Assembly: GCA_964385645.1 (NCBI GenBank) | Contig: CAYLPT010000214.1 | Span: forward strand, 1 to 50,146 | Direction of reading: 5' to 3' | DNA: 50,146 bases | DNA from: CAYLPT01 sp964385645 | GTDB lineage: Bacteria > Armatimonadota > Hebobacteria > Hebobacterales > Hebobacteraceae | Part shown: positions 7,953 through 17,400 of the stretch, in pieces | How positions within the stretch are numbered: the stretch's first letter is position 1 | Layout: the number at the start of each line of letters is the position of its first letter | Made by a program: the position numbers and the translations under genes | The notes under the pieces: model-generated | The model's database searches: none | Told to the model about the DNA's origin: nothing | The model's input: the letters and a program-made list of their open reading frames with translations, nothing else

Positions 7953-9944
7953 ATGCGCGCACTCTCTCGGGGACCCCTGGCGCGAGTAGTGGCGTACTGC
8001 CTCACCTCCGTCTTCGCGTGCTCGGTGGCGTTGATGTTCGCGGCGCCGGCTGGCGCCCAGGTCGCCACCCGGACCGCGCAGACCCAGTCCATGGCCGTAC
8101 TGCCCTTCTGCGACCTCAGCGGGCTGCCGCCTGATCTCTACCCGACTCTCGGCGAGGACGCCAGCGCCGCGGTCGCGGTGGAGCTTCGTGACCGGCTGCT
8201 CGTTGACGTGTTGCCCAGGGCCGACGTGAACCTAGTGCTGCGCGACCTGGGGATGACCCCGCCCCTGAGCGACTCGCAGCTGGTCCGCATGGCGACCGAG
8301 CTGGAGGTGGACCTGGTGGTGGACGGGCAGATCCGCCAGGCCGAGATCCACCGCAGCCCCGAGGGTCGCTATGCGGAGGTGGTCCTCGCCGTGCGCGTGT
8401 TCGACCGGGTGGCGCAGGCCGACGTGAACGGCGCCCTCACCACCGCCCGGGGGCCGGCCTCCATGGACCTGGGAGAGGAGGCCCTGCTGCGCAAGGCCGT
8501 CGAGCAGGCCGCCTTCCAGGCCGTCCAGGAGATGCGCTCCCGGCCCTCCGTCCTGGCCATGGTCCTGTGGGCGCGCGATGACGTGGTGTTCCTGAACGTG
8601 GGCAGCCGGGGCGGCATCAAGCCCGGCATGCGCATGGTGGCCATCCGGGCCGGCCAGCGCATCGGGCTCGCCCAGGTGACCGAGGCCGACGCCCTGGGCT
8701 CCTACGCCACCATCCTAGAGGGCCCGCCGCTGCGCACCGGTGACCACATGCGCGCCGTCTACGTGCTGCCCATCGGCGTCCGCCCCGACCTGCCCGAGAA
8801 GGTCGCCCAGAGCAGGACCCGCATCGAGCGCCTGGCCCTTGCCGCAGCCGCGCTCATCGGCGTCGCCGACCTGGGCTCGACCTCCCGGATGCTGCTCAAG
8901 GGCGATCACGCCATGCCGGCCTTCACCGTCTCCAACCTCGCCAACCAGGCCGAGCTGTGGTACAACGTGGCTCCGACGATGGTGGGCGCGGCCCTCATGA
9001 CCTGGCGCCCCTACAGCGACACTGAGGCCACCCGCATCGCCGCCTACGAGATCTACGCCGGCGGTCAGCTCGTAGGCGTCGTCCGTCCGACCGACGGGGA
9101 CTTCATGATCTGGTCTGACTACTGGTTCTACCCCGGGTTCTACTGGGAGGCCGTGCTCGCGCTTGCCGACAACGCCCTGGGCACCATAAGCTGGAGTTCC
9201 GTTACGGTCACGGACGATGACCCGTCGGACGTGGCTGGGCTCGAGGTGGAGACCGATACCTACGGGGCAACCTCCATCACCTACCGGTGGCTGCCCATCG
9301 GGCCCATCACCGGGGTCCCCTATGTGTACCGCGTGCGCCCGGTGGTGCTGGTGAAGAGGCGGATCGAGGCAGGGGTCTACGAATGGCGGTTCGAGCGCGA
9401 GACCGAGTGGTCCTCGCCGCGCAACTACATCATGACCGTCGGCCCGCCCTTCGCCTCCCACGCGCTGGTGTCCCCCGGCAACATCGCCACCTTCTTCTTC
9501 TACTCACCGATCGGGGCTGATGAGGCCATCGTCCAGGTGGCCCGCGACCCCTACAACACCTTCCCGCCTGACAGGACCTACCAGCAGACCATCCCCGGCG
9601 TCTGGACCGACTATCAGGCGTACGCGCTTCACAGCGTCCAGGTGAACCTGAACCAAGTCCCCGGCACAGGTAACATCCTCTGGTGGCGAGTTGGCGCACG
9701 GAACCGGGAGGACCCGACCCAGCCCCGGCCGTGGCCCCTGGATCGTGTGAACGATTACGGCTGGGTCTGGAGCCAGCGGGAGCGCCTCGTGCTGCTCTCC
9801 TCCTCGCTGGAGCGCGCCAGCGAGATCCACCGCGACCGCGAGGCCCTGGCGCGGGCGCGCGTGCCCGGCGAGAGGCTGCCCCAGCACCCCCGCCAGGACC
9901 GAGTGCTGCGGACCCAGGACAGGCCCGTGCTCAGGGCCCAGTAG
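7953..9944 (+). CDS. Secreted CsgG/FlgT-like protein with fibronectin III-like repeats
   Basis: Function not assigned. Residues 1-28 form a signal peptide (hydrophobic core ending in AGAQ, likely cleavage before VATR). Residues about 35-200 resemble the CsgG/TolB-like fold: MAVLPF strand, ELRDRLLVDVLPRADVNLVL, ATELEVDLVVDGQIRQAEI. Next is a small beta segment (LNVGSRGGIKPGMRMVAI) like the C-terminal module of FlgT. From about 300 to 600 there are aromatic, beta-rich stretches resembling two Fn3/Ig-like domains, then a charged Arg-rich tail. AAGGAG lies 11 nt before the ATG. The gene has its own promoter and a terminator-like hairpin after it. By position with the LptD-like gene it probably works in the periplasm or outer membrane, perhaps sensing or gating; this is inference. 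Confidence 0.7.
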   Translation: MRALSRGPLARVVAYCLTSVFACSVALMFAAPAGAQVATRTAQTQSMAVLPFCDLSGLPPDLYPTLGEDASAAVAVELRDRLLVDVLPRADVNLVLRDLGMTPPLSDSQLVRMATELEVDLVVDGQIRQAEIHRSPEGRYAEVVLAVRVFDRVAQADVNGALTTARGPASMDLGEEALLRKAVEQAAFQAVQEMRSRPSVLAMVLWARDDVVFLNVGSRGGIKPGMRMVAIRAGQRIGLAQVTEADALGSYATILEGPPLRTGDHMRAVYVLPIGVRPDLPEKVAQSRTRIERLALAAAALIGVADLGSTSRMLLKGDHAMPAFTVSNLANQAELWYNVAPTMVGAALMTWRPYSDTEATRIAAYEIYAGGQLVGVVRPTDGDFMIWSDYWFYPGFYWEAVLALADNALGTISWSSVTVTDDDPSDVAGLEVETDTYGATSITYRWLPIGPITGVPYVYRVRPVVLVKRRIEAGVYEWRFERETEWSSPRNYIMTVGPPFASHALVSPGNIATFFFYSPIGADEAIVQVARDPYNTFPPDRTYQQTIPGVWTDYQAYALHSVQVNLNQVPGTGNILWWRVGARNREDPTQPRPWPLDRVNDYGWVWSQRERLVLLSSSLERASEIHRDREALARARVPGERLPQHPRQDRVLRTQDRPVLRAQ

Positions 9945-9964
9945 GGCATAGAGTGGCTGGCCTT

Positions 9965-9993
9965 GGCGGGGCCCCGGGGATGGGGGCCCCGCC
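9965..9993 (+). terminator. Intrinsic terminator-like hairpin after the CsgG-like gene
   Basis: Perfect 11-bp stem GGCGGGGCCCC (9965-9975) with 9983-9993 and a 7-nt loop, starting 21 nt after the stop codon and followed by GTTCCTT. The U-tract is weak, so partial readthrough into the next gene is likely. Confidence 0.6.
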
Positions 9994-10022
9994 GTTCCTT
10001 GGAGAGCGGGCATGAGGTCGGC

Positions 10023-12116
10023 ATGCTGAGCAGGCGGACACTGTGGCTGGCGGCCGCGCTGATCGCGCTGGCGACCGGGGCCGCCTGGGCGCAGAGCCCG
10101 GCCGGCTACCTCCTCGAGCTGCGGGCCGATCCCCAGCGCGCCCCGGCCGACGGCGAGACCCCAGTCGCCATCACCGTCGAGGTGCGCGACCTGCTCGGGC
10201 GGCCAGCCCCCGACGGCACGCTGGTGCGGTTCGTGACCACCCTCGGTGAGATTGTCTCCCCCGTCCAGACCCTCGGCGGCCTCGCCCAGACCGCGCTCAG
10301 GCCCTCCACCGCGGCGGGCACGGCCCTGGTCTCGGCCATGGTCGGCGCCAGCCGGGGCACCCTCGAGGTCGAGTTCTACGGCACGCCCGGCAGCGCGCCG
10401 CGGGGCTCGGCCGTGGTGGAGCTCTCCGCGGAGGAGGTGGCTTACAGCCCCAGCCAGCGCGTCTTCGTCGCCTCCTGGGGAGCGGCGCTCCGCCATCAAG
10501 CCCTCGAGATCCGGGCCGACGCCATCCAGTATGAGGTGAGTCCCAGCCGCGTATGCGCCCAGGGGAATGTGGTCCTGCGCTCGGGAGACCGGGAGCTGCG
10601 CGCCGACGCGCTGCGCTACGACCTGCTCTCCCTGCGGGGCCGGCTGCTGCGCGTGGAGGAGGAGGTGGTGCGCCTCGTCGTGGAGGGCGACCGGCTCGAC
10701 ATCCGTCCCGACGAGCGGGAGGAGGCCGGCCTGTGGGACCCCCTGGACACCGGCGACACCCGCACCTGGGTGAAGGCCGAGCGGGCGCTCGTGGACCCCG
10801 GCCGCAGGGTGGTGCTCGACCACGCGACCTTCTACGTGGACGACACCAGGGTGATGAGCCTCCGGCGCCACGTCCTCGACCCCATGTCGGGGGATGCCGT
10901 CTTCAGCGATGTCCTCGGGTTCAGCTCCGCGGAGGGCGTGAGCCTCGATGTGCCCTATTACTACCGCGCGACCGCCAACCGGATCGGCTCACTCCACCTC
11001 ACCCGCAACCGGGCTCTCGCGGGCGCCCAGTACGAGCTGGGCTGGTCGCTGGGGCTGCGGGAATCCTACAGCAGCCCCGGCCGCAGCGAGGGGGCCCTGA
11101 CGCTCGATGACGTCACCGACCCCCGCCGCGCCATCCGCTGGGAGCATCGTCAGGAGCTGGCCGGCGGCTCCCGGGTGACCGCGGACGCCAGCCTGCTCAA
11201 CTTCGAGGACAGCCCGGGCTTTCGCGGCGCGGGGCTTAACTACTTCCGCCCCACGCCCGGCGGGCGGCTGTCGCTCTCACTCTCCGCCAGCCGCTTCGGC
11301 GGCTCGCAGGACTACTTCGCCGACGGGGGCTACCGATTCCAGAGCACCCGGCTGGGCGCCGGTGTGCTCATGACCCCCTCCCTTCACCTGCGCCACTCGG
11401 TCAGCCACCCCGGTGACGACGACCTCGCCGGCCTCGTGCTCCTCGACCCGGCCACGGGCGAGCCGCTGGTGCTCGCCGAGCGCAGCTCCTCCCGCACCAC
11501 CTCGCCAGGGCTCGACCTCAGCTTCGACCTGCCCACCCGGCCCCTGGGCCGCGGCGCCGACCTCGCCGCGAGCCTCAGAACGGGCTACGCGTGGGCGCTC
11601 GATGGCGGCGCGCGGGGGCTGCTCGACGGCCGCCTGACGCTCCACCGCCGGTTCGACGCCACCAGCAACGCCAGCCTGACCTACAGCTACTCGGGCGCCG
11701 CCCGCGGCGTGCGGCCCACCCTCTTCGACACGGGCCGGCAACTACTCACCCTCCGGGGCAGCGGCGACGTGCAGGGCGTCAACCTCCAGTTCAGCGCCTC
11801 TCAGGAGCTGGACGGCTCCCGGCAGTTCGGCTCCGTCCGGCTCACCCACGCCCTGCCCCTGGGCCGCGACCGGGCGGGGCGACCCCTGTGGAGCTTCGAG
11901 CTGGACCACTTCTACTCCCGACTGGACGTCTACGCGGTGCGCACCACGCGCCTGGCGCTCAGCCGCGCGCTGGGCCGCTACCGCGCCTCGCTGTGCTACT
12001 CGCCCCAGGGCGTCGGGGACTACGGGAGCCGCCCCTGGGTGAGCCCCTTCGGCTACGGGTATACGCACTCCGGGGGGCGCCACTTCTGGCTCGAGCTGAG
12101 GGCCAGCGCCCAGTAG
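10023..12116 (+). CDS. LptD/OstA-like outer-membrane protein with N-terminal Ig-like (Big_1) domain
   Basis: 697 residues from the ATG at 10023 (GAGG 5 nt upstream); an upstream in-frame TTG at 9963 is rejected because it lies in the terminator hairpin. Residues 1-24 are a signal peptide ending AWAQ. Residues about 28-115 look like a bacterial Ig-like/invasin domain (LRADPQRAPADGETPVAITVEVRD, shown only in part elsewhere). Residues about 155-240 resemble the LptA/OstA N-domain (CAQGNVVLRSGDRELRADAL). The remainder is rich in alternating beta-strands ending in an aromatic-rich C-terminus, consistent with a beta-barrel. LptD inserts lipopolysaccharide into the outer membrane; whether this protein does so is inference. 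The Ig-like front end is not standard for LptD. Confidence 0.65.
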   Translation: MLSRRTLWLAAALIALATGAAWAQSPAGYLLELRADPQRAPADGETPVAITVEVRDLLGRPAPDGTLVRFVTTLGEIVSPVQTLGGLAQTALRPSTAAGTALVSAMVGASRGTLEVEFYGTPGSAPRGSAVVELSAEEVAYSPSQRVFVASWGAALRHQALEIRADAIQYEVSPSRVCAQGNVVLRSGDRELRADALRYDLLSLRGRLLRVEEEVVRLVVEGDRLDIRPDEREEAGLWDPLDTGDTRTWVKAERALVDPGRRVVLDHATFYVDDTRVMSLRRHVLDPMSGDAVFSDVLGFSSAEGVSLDVPYYYRATANRIGSLHLTRNRALAGAQYELGWSLGLRESYSSPGRSEGALTLDDVTDPRRAIRWEHRQELAGGSRVTADASLLNFEDSPGFRGAGLNYFRPTPGGRLSLSLSASRFGGSQDYFADGGYRFQSTRLGAGVLMTPSLHLRHSVSHPGDDDLAGLVLLDPATGEPLVLAERSSSRTTSPGLDLSFDLPTRPLGRGADLAASLRTGYAWALDGGARGLLDGRLTLHRRFDATSNASLTYSYSGAARGVRPTLFDTGRQLLTLRGSGDVQGVNLQFSASQELDGSRQFGSVRLTHALPLGRDRAGRPLWSFELDHFYSRLDVYAVRTTRLALSRALGRYRASLCYSPQGVGDYGSRPWVSPFGYGYTHSGGRHFWLELRASAQ

Positions 12117-12158
12117 CATCGGGGCGGCGCAACCACCCTCCCCAAACGTCCGTCTGTA

Positions 12159-12167
12159 TGGTATAAT
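12159..12167 (+). promoter_or_regulatory. Extended -10 promoter of uvrB
   Basis: TGG followed directly by consensus TATAAT (12162-12167), an extended -10 element; no clear -35. Predicted start about 12174 gives a very short leader with GAGG (12176-12179) before the uvrB ATG. No LexA-type box was recognised. Confidence 0.75.
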
Positions 12168-12185
12168 GGCAGTTCGAGGTATCCC

Positions 12186-14204
12186 ATGGCCCGGCCGTTC
12201 GAGTTGCTCACCGAGCTCACCCCGCGGGGCGATCAGCCGCAGGCCATCGCCCGGCTGGCCGAGGGGGTGCTGAAGGGCATGAAGCGCCAGACCCTGCTCG
12301 GCGTCACCGGCTCCGGCAAGACCTTCACTATCGCCCACGTCATCGCGCGGGTCCAGCGGCCCACGCTGGTGCTCGCGCACAACAAGACCCTCGCCGCCCA
12401 GCTCTGCGGCGAGTTCCGCGAGTTTTTCCCCAACAACGCGGTGGCCTACTTCGTCAGCTACTACGACTACTACCAGCCCGAGGCCTACCTGCCCCAGACC
12501 GACACCTACATCGAGAAGGACTCCTCCGTCAACGAGGAGATTGACCGCCTGCGCCACTACGCCACCCAGGCCCTCTTCGAGCGCCGAGACGTGATCGTGG
12601 TGGCCAGCGTCTCCTGCATCTACGCCCTCGGCTCCCCCCAGGAGTACGAGCGCTCCACCTTTCACGTCCAGCGAGGCGGGACCTACGACCGGGACCGGCT
12701 GCTGCGCCGGCTGGTGGACATGCAGTTCAAGCGCAACGACACCGCGCTGGCGCGGGGGACCTTCCGGGTCCGGGGCGATGTGCTGGAGGTCCTCCCTGTG
12801 GACGAGGAGCGCATCACCCGCATCGAGATGTTCGGGGACGAGGTCGAGCGCATCCTCTCCGTGGACCCGGTCACCGGCGAGGTGACGGAGGAGCGGGAGG
12901 CGGCGATGATCTTCCCCGCCACGCACTACGTCTCCACCCTGGAGCAGCAGGAGCGCGCGCTCCAGTCCATCGCCGAGGAGCTGGAGGAGCGGCTGCGCTA
13001 CTTCCGGGAGCGGGGGATGCTGCTGGAGGCCCAGCGGCTGGAGCAGCGCACCCGCTATGACATGGAGATGATCCGCGAGATCGGCTACTGCGCCGGCATC
13101 GAGAACTACTCCCGCCACTTCGACGGCCGCGGCCCGGGGCAGCCCCCCTACACGCTGCTCGACTACTTCCCGGACGACTTCCTCCTCATCGTGGACGAGA
13201 GCCACCAGACCATCCCCCAGATCATGGGCCAGCACGCCGGTGACCGCTCCCGCAAGGACAGCCTGGTCCAGCACGGCTTCCGGCTCCCCTCCGCCTATGA
13301 CAACCGGCCCCTCACCTTCGAGGAGTTCGAGGCGCGCATCGGCCAGGTTATCTTCACCTCCGCCACCCCGGGGCCCTACGAGCTGCGGGTCAGCGAGCAG
13401 GTCGTCGAGCAGATCATCCGGCCCACCGGGCTCGTGGACCCCGAAGTGATCGTGCGCCCGACCAAGGGCCAGGTGGACGACCTCATCGGCGAGATCCAGG
13501 GCCGGGTGTCCCGCGGCGAGCGGGTGCTGGTGACCACGCTGACCAAGAAGATGGCCGAGGACCTGGCCGAGTACCTGGAGGAGATGGGCCTGAAGGTCCA
13601 CTATCTGCACTCCGAGATCGAGACCCTGGTGCGGAGCGAGATCCTGCGGGACCTGCGCCTGGGCGTCTACGATGTGGTGGTCGGGATCAACCTGCTGCGG
13701 GAGGGGCTCGACCTGCCAGAGGTGAGCCTGGTGGCGATCCTCGACGCCGACAAGGAGGGCTTCCTGCGCTCGGAGATCTCGCTCATCCAGACCATCGGCC
13801 GCGCCGCGCGGCACCTCTCCGGGCAGGTGATCATGTACGCGGACGAGATGACCGACTCGATGCGCCGCGCCATCGAGGAGACGAACCGGCGCCGAGAGCG
13901 CCAGCTGGAGTACAACCGGGAGCGCGGCATCACGCCCGAGTCGGTGCGCAAGGCCATCCGCGACCTGCTGGTCGAGGGGGTGGCCGAGGAAGAGGCGATC
14001 TACAGCGCCGGCGACGGTCTGCCGGAGGACCAGCTCCCGAACGTCATCGCGGAACTCGAGCACGACATGAGGCTGGCCGCCCAGGAGCTGCGCTTCGAGG
14101 AGGCGGCGAAGCTGCGGGACCGCATCCGCGGCCTCCAGCAGGCCCCCGGCCGCCCGCTCGCTTCCCCGGCCAAGCGCCGCACGCCCAAGCGCAGACGGCG
14201 CTGA
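12186..14204 (+). CDS. uvrB: UvrABC excinuclease subunit B
   Basis: DNA damage verification helicase of nucleotide excision repair; loaded by UvrA and then recruits UvrC. 672 residues, matching the family (E. coli 673). Visible: P-loop GVTGSGKTFT at about residues 37-46, LAHNKTLAAQL, the beta-hairpin region FVSYYDYYQPEAYLPQTDTY, DEAD-like LLIVDESHQTIPQ, helicase motifs V-VI GINLLREGLDLPEVSLVAILDADKEGF (given here in overlapping part) and QTIGRAARH, and a C-terminal UVR motif (LRFEEAAKLRDRI) that contacts UvrC. Its usual partner uvrA lies 14 kb away, beyond a mobile element. Confidence 0.98.
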   Translation: MARPFELLTELTPRGDQPQAIARLAEGVLKGMKRQTLLGVTGSGKTFTIAHVIARVQRPTLVLAHNKTLAAQLCGEFREFFPNNAVAYFVSYYDYYQPEAYLPQTDTYIEKDSSVNEEIDRLRHYATQALFERRDVIVVASVSCIYALGSPQEYERSTFHVQRGGTYDRDRLLRRLVDMQFKRNDTALARGTFRVRGDVLEVLPVDEERITRIEMFGDEVERILSVDPVTGEVTEEREAAMIFPATHYVSTLEQQERALQSIAEELEERLRYFRERGMLLEAQRLEQRTRYDMEMIREIGYCAGIENYSRHFDGRGPGQPPYTLLDYFPDDFLLIVDESHQTIPQIMGQHAGDRSRKDSLVQHGFRLPSAYDNRPLTFEEFEARIGQVIFTSATPGPYELRVSEQVVEQIIRPTGLVDPEVIVRPTKGQVDDLIGEIQGRVSRGERVLVTTLTKKMAEDLAEYLEEMGLKVHYLHSEIETLVRSEILRDLRLGVYDVVVGINLLREGLDLPEVSLVAILDADKEGFLRSEISLIQTIGRAARHLSGQVIMYADEMTDSMRRAIEETNRRRERQLEYNRERGITPESVRKAIRDLLVEGVAEEEAIYSAGDGLPEDQLPNVIAELEHDMRLAAQELRFEEAAKLRDRIRGLQQAPGRPLASPAKRRTPKRRRR

Positions 14205-14420
14205 GGGAGAGGGCGCCCCGGCGGGGTCCGGCGCCGCCGGGTGTCATCCTGAGCGCAGCGAAGACACTCCGACCCACGGGTCTACATTCCCCAGGAGGGC
14301 GAAGCGCTCCTCTCGTTCTCGATCTCCGTGCCGAAGGAGGCGCTGGCGCGAGCGCGTTCGTGAGCCGAAGCCCAAACGCTGGTGCTATCCAAGTGCCACT
14401 CTCGAATGGGAAGCGACCCC
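14205..14420 (+). other. Spacer between uvrB and the element, left junction region
   Basis: 216 nt without a gene. It holds a GC-rich palindromic stretch after uvrB (GGCGCC at 14212-14217 repeated at 14230-14235, no U-tract) and the repeat described at 14238-14270. The left attachment site of the element should be here, but I found no convincing match longer than 7-8 bp to the right flank (28037-28287). Confidence 0.5.
14238..14270 (+). repeat. Dispersed intergenic repeat (TCATCCTGAGCGCAGCGAAG type)
   Basis: The core at 14244-14263 resembles a short interspersed repeat that I recall from intergenic regions of several phyla. It is flanked by GTGTC (14241-14245) and GACAC (14263-14267), a 5-bp stem. 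It looks like host intergenic sequence, suggesting that the element starts to its right. Confidence 0.5.
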
Positions 14421-17400
14421 TCAAGAACGAGAGTTCCCCACGTGCAGCAGGTCCCCCTGTCGCACGAGGTTGCCCTTACGAATCAGGTGGTTCAGTATCT
14501 GCTCGAGCTGCCGACGGATTCGATATCCGGTCCGCTCGAAGCCGAAGACTCGCGCGACTTCCACGATGAGCGCGTCGGCAGAGACACCTACGCCTGCCTG
14601 AACAATATGCCGCATCGCTTGTGCAATCTCGGTCGGCGATACGTGCTCTACCCGTCGCATCGTCTTCTCATTACCCGGTACGGGGATTCTCACGGCCAGA
14701 CGAAACTCCGGGTTGCTGGGCCAGAGGAAGTCGCCTACACGCTTGACCTTGCCTCGGCGCACTCCAAGACCAATCGCTTCCTCAATGGCAGCTTGCATCC
14801 GGCTGCCTACTCGCTGCAACCCCCATGCCTCCGCAAGCCTGCGCCCTACCAACTCCACGTGGACGGGTCCCTCCAGGGCGACAATCTCTTCGACCAGGCG
14901 GACTTGTTCTGGGCGGTGTTCGGGAAGATAGAAGTTGGGGTCAACGCTACCTCTTGCCCTGAGTCTGCTGACTTGGTAGGGCGTTGTCCACGATAGGCCG
15001 GCTGGCGAGTCGTTCCCATTACCAACCTCCACGGTCTTCACGCTCGGAGGCGGGAGGCTCCGACCAGCCGGGCCCGGGTTATCGGAACAAGACGGTTGGC
15101 TTCGTGCACCCGACCGTCCACTCCGTGCCTGTTCAATTGCTGTTCTCAAACGTTCGACTTCAGTGGTGCGCCGGTTCACCCAATCTGGTGACCAGATGCG
15201 ATGGATACGCCAGCCCAGTCGCTCCAGAACCTCCTGCCTGAGGCGATCCTTGTCGCGAGCGACATAGGAGTGGTGGTAACTGGCACCGTCACACTCAATA
15301 CCCACCAGGAAACAACCTGGTTGGCCGGGGTCAACGACACCGAGGTCAATGCGGAACCCACTACACCCAACCTGTGGGACGACGTCGTAGCCCATTTCTC
15401 GGATCGCTTGAGCGACGTCCCTCTCCAAGGGCGATTCGAAATCCCCTCCTGTTGCGGCCGAAAGCTCCAGCGCGACTACGCCTCGTTCTGCATAGTCCAG
15501 GTATCGGTGCAGCATGAGAACGCCGGGAGCTTGAGTTGCCGATAAGTCGATGTCGGCAGCGCGAATCGAGCTAACGAGGATAACCTTCTCGCGCGCACGC
15601 GTGACGGCGACATTCAGTCTGCGCTCGCCGCCGGCCTGGTTCAGCGGGCCAAAGTTCATGGTCATGCGACCTGTTCGGTCTTTGCCGTAGCCGATGCTGA
15701 AGATCATGACATCCCGCTCGTCCCCTTGGACGTTCTCCAGGTTCTTCACGAAAAACCCTTCCATGCGGTCGCCCGTGAAGTAGCGCTCCATCTCAGGCCG
15801 TTCTCTCCGACGCCGTTCCAGCTCGTCCTCAATCGTCTCCATCTGGGCCTGACTGAATGCCACCACGCCCAGGGACTTGCTTGTCTGGTGCCGCAGGAAG
15901 TGTTCGAACACCAGATCCGCGACGACTTCAGCCTCGCGCGCATTGTCGCGCTTACCACCTCGGTCATAGACTCCGTCTGCGACGTGAACGAACTTGATGC
16001 CCAGGTCCTCATGTTCCTGAAAGCAAGATGGGAACGTGACCAGGCGCCAGTCGTAGAAGCGGCTATTCGAGAAGGCAATCAACGATTCGTGACGACTCCG
16101 GTAGTGCCACCGGAGCCATCCCTCGCGCATGTTCATTGCGAGACACTCGTCGAGCACGCTGTCCAACGGGGCGAACTCCTCTTGGTCACCTGGTTCATCC
16201 TCATCGAACTCTTCAGACATCCCGGCCTGAAAGAAGGCCGTCGGAGGAAGCTGCTTGCGGTCGCCACATACAAGCAGTTGCGCGCCCCGATAGATCGCAC
16301 CTACGGCATCCTCGGTGCAGATTTGAGATGCTTCATCAAACACAATCAGGTCGAAGTTCATCGTAGGACTCAGGAACTGGCTCACCGAGACGGGACTCAT
16401 CAACAGACAAGGTTTGAGCCGTGTGACAAGCAGTGGAATCCTGTCGAAGAGCTTCCGTATGGGTAGGTGACGGCTCTTCTTGAGGGCCTCATGCTTCAGC
16501 AAGCTGATCTCCGAGCCGCTGGGCACGTAGTCCACATGTGGCTTGTGCTTGTTAACCTCAGCGATCACTCGATGCGCGCCCACTTCCCAGTGACGACGGT
16601 CGAGCTCTCTGAACTCCGCGATAAGCTTCTCGTGATCCTGTCCCCTGAATCTGCCAAGTGCTGGCTCCTGCTCGAACACGTGCTCAACCCACTTCTGCAG
16701 GACGGCGCGCCGCACAACCTGTGGTATGAGGTCAGCGGCGGGCATGTGTGCTTCCAACTGAGGGAAGAGGTCGCCGAGTCCCACATCGACAAAATCCGCT
16801 CGGCGCGCCTGGAAATCCACCCAGTCGCGGATATCATCGAGTCGTCTCACCATCTCCGCGACGCGGCTCAAGATTCGCTCAAATGAGTGATCGCGCAGCG
16901 GCACCCCTTCCAGAGCCGGCGTTTCCTCAAATCTTGCCTCGAGTGTGGCGAGGTCGCCTTCGGCCTGTCGCAGGAGCGCATCGAGCGTGTCTGGATCGGG
17001 CGCTTCAGACGGCCTGTCAACTGCGACATTAACGAAGGCCGGCGTCATCTCACGGCCGCTGAAGTGGCGTCGTGCGCGAGCTGCCCACTCCAGTCCCATC
17101 AGCACATCTTCCCACGAGGTATCCATCCCACGGAAGCGTTGGCCGTATGCCCGTCTTAGGCGCTCGCTCTCGCCAGCAATCTGTGCGTCCAGCTCTCGCA
17201 GTTGGCAGACCATGTCCAGGTCGGATAGCAGCTCACCGATGGTTTCGGGTAGGCCGCCCGTGGAGGCCTGTGCTGCTGCCTGAATCCCGTCACCTAGGTG
17301 GCTCGCCGCGACAGCGAGAGCCGCGGCCCACTTCCGAAGTTGGGGCAAAGGTGTTTGAGCCGGAGGCAATGAGGAAGTCGGCAACCTGGCGATTGACAGC

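Noticed and set aside
9963..10022. TTG start giving the LptD-like protein 20 extra residues
   Set aside because: The extension is encoded by the terminator hairpin and would precede a good signal peptide.
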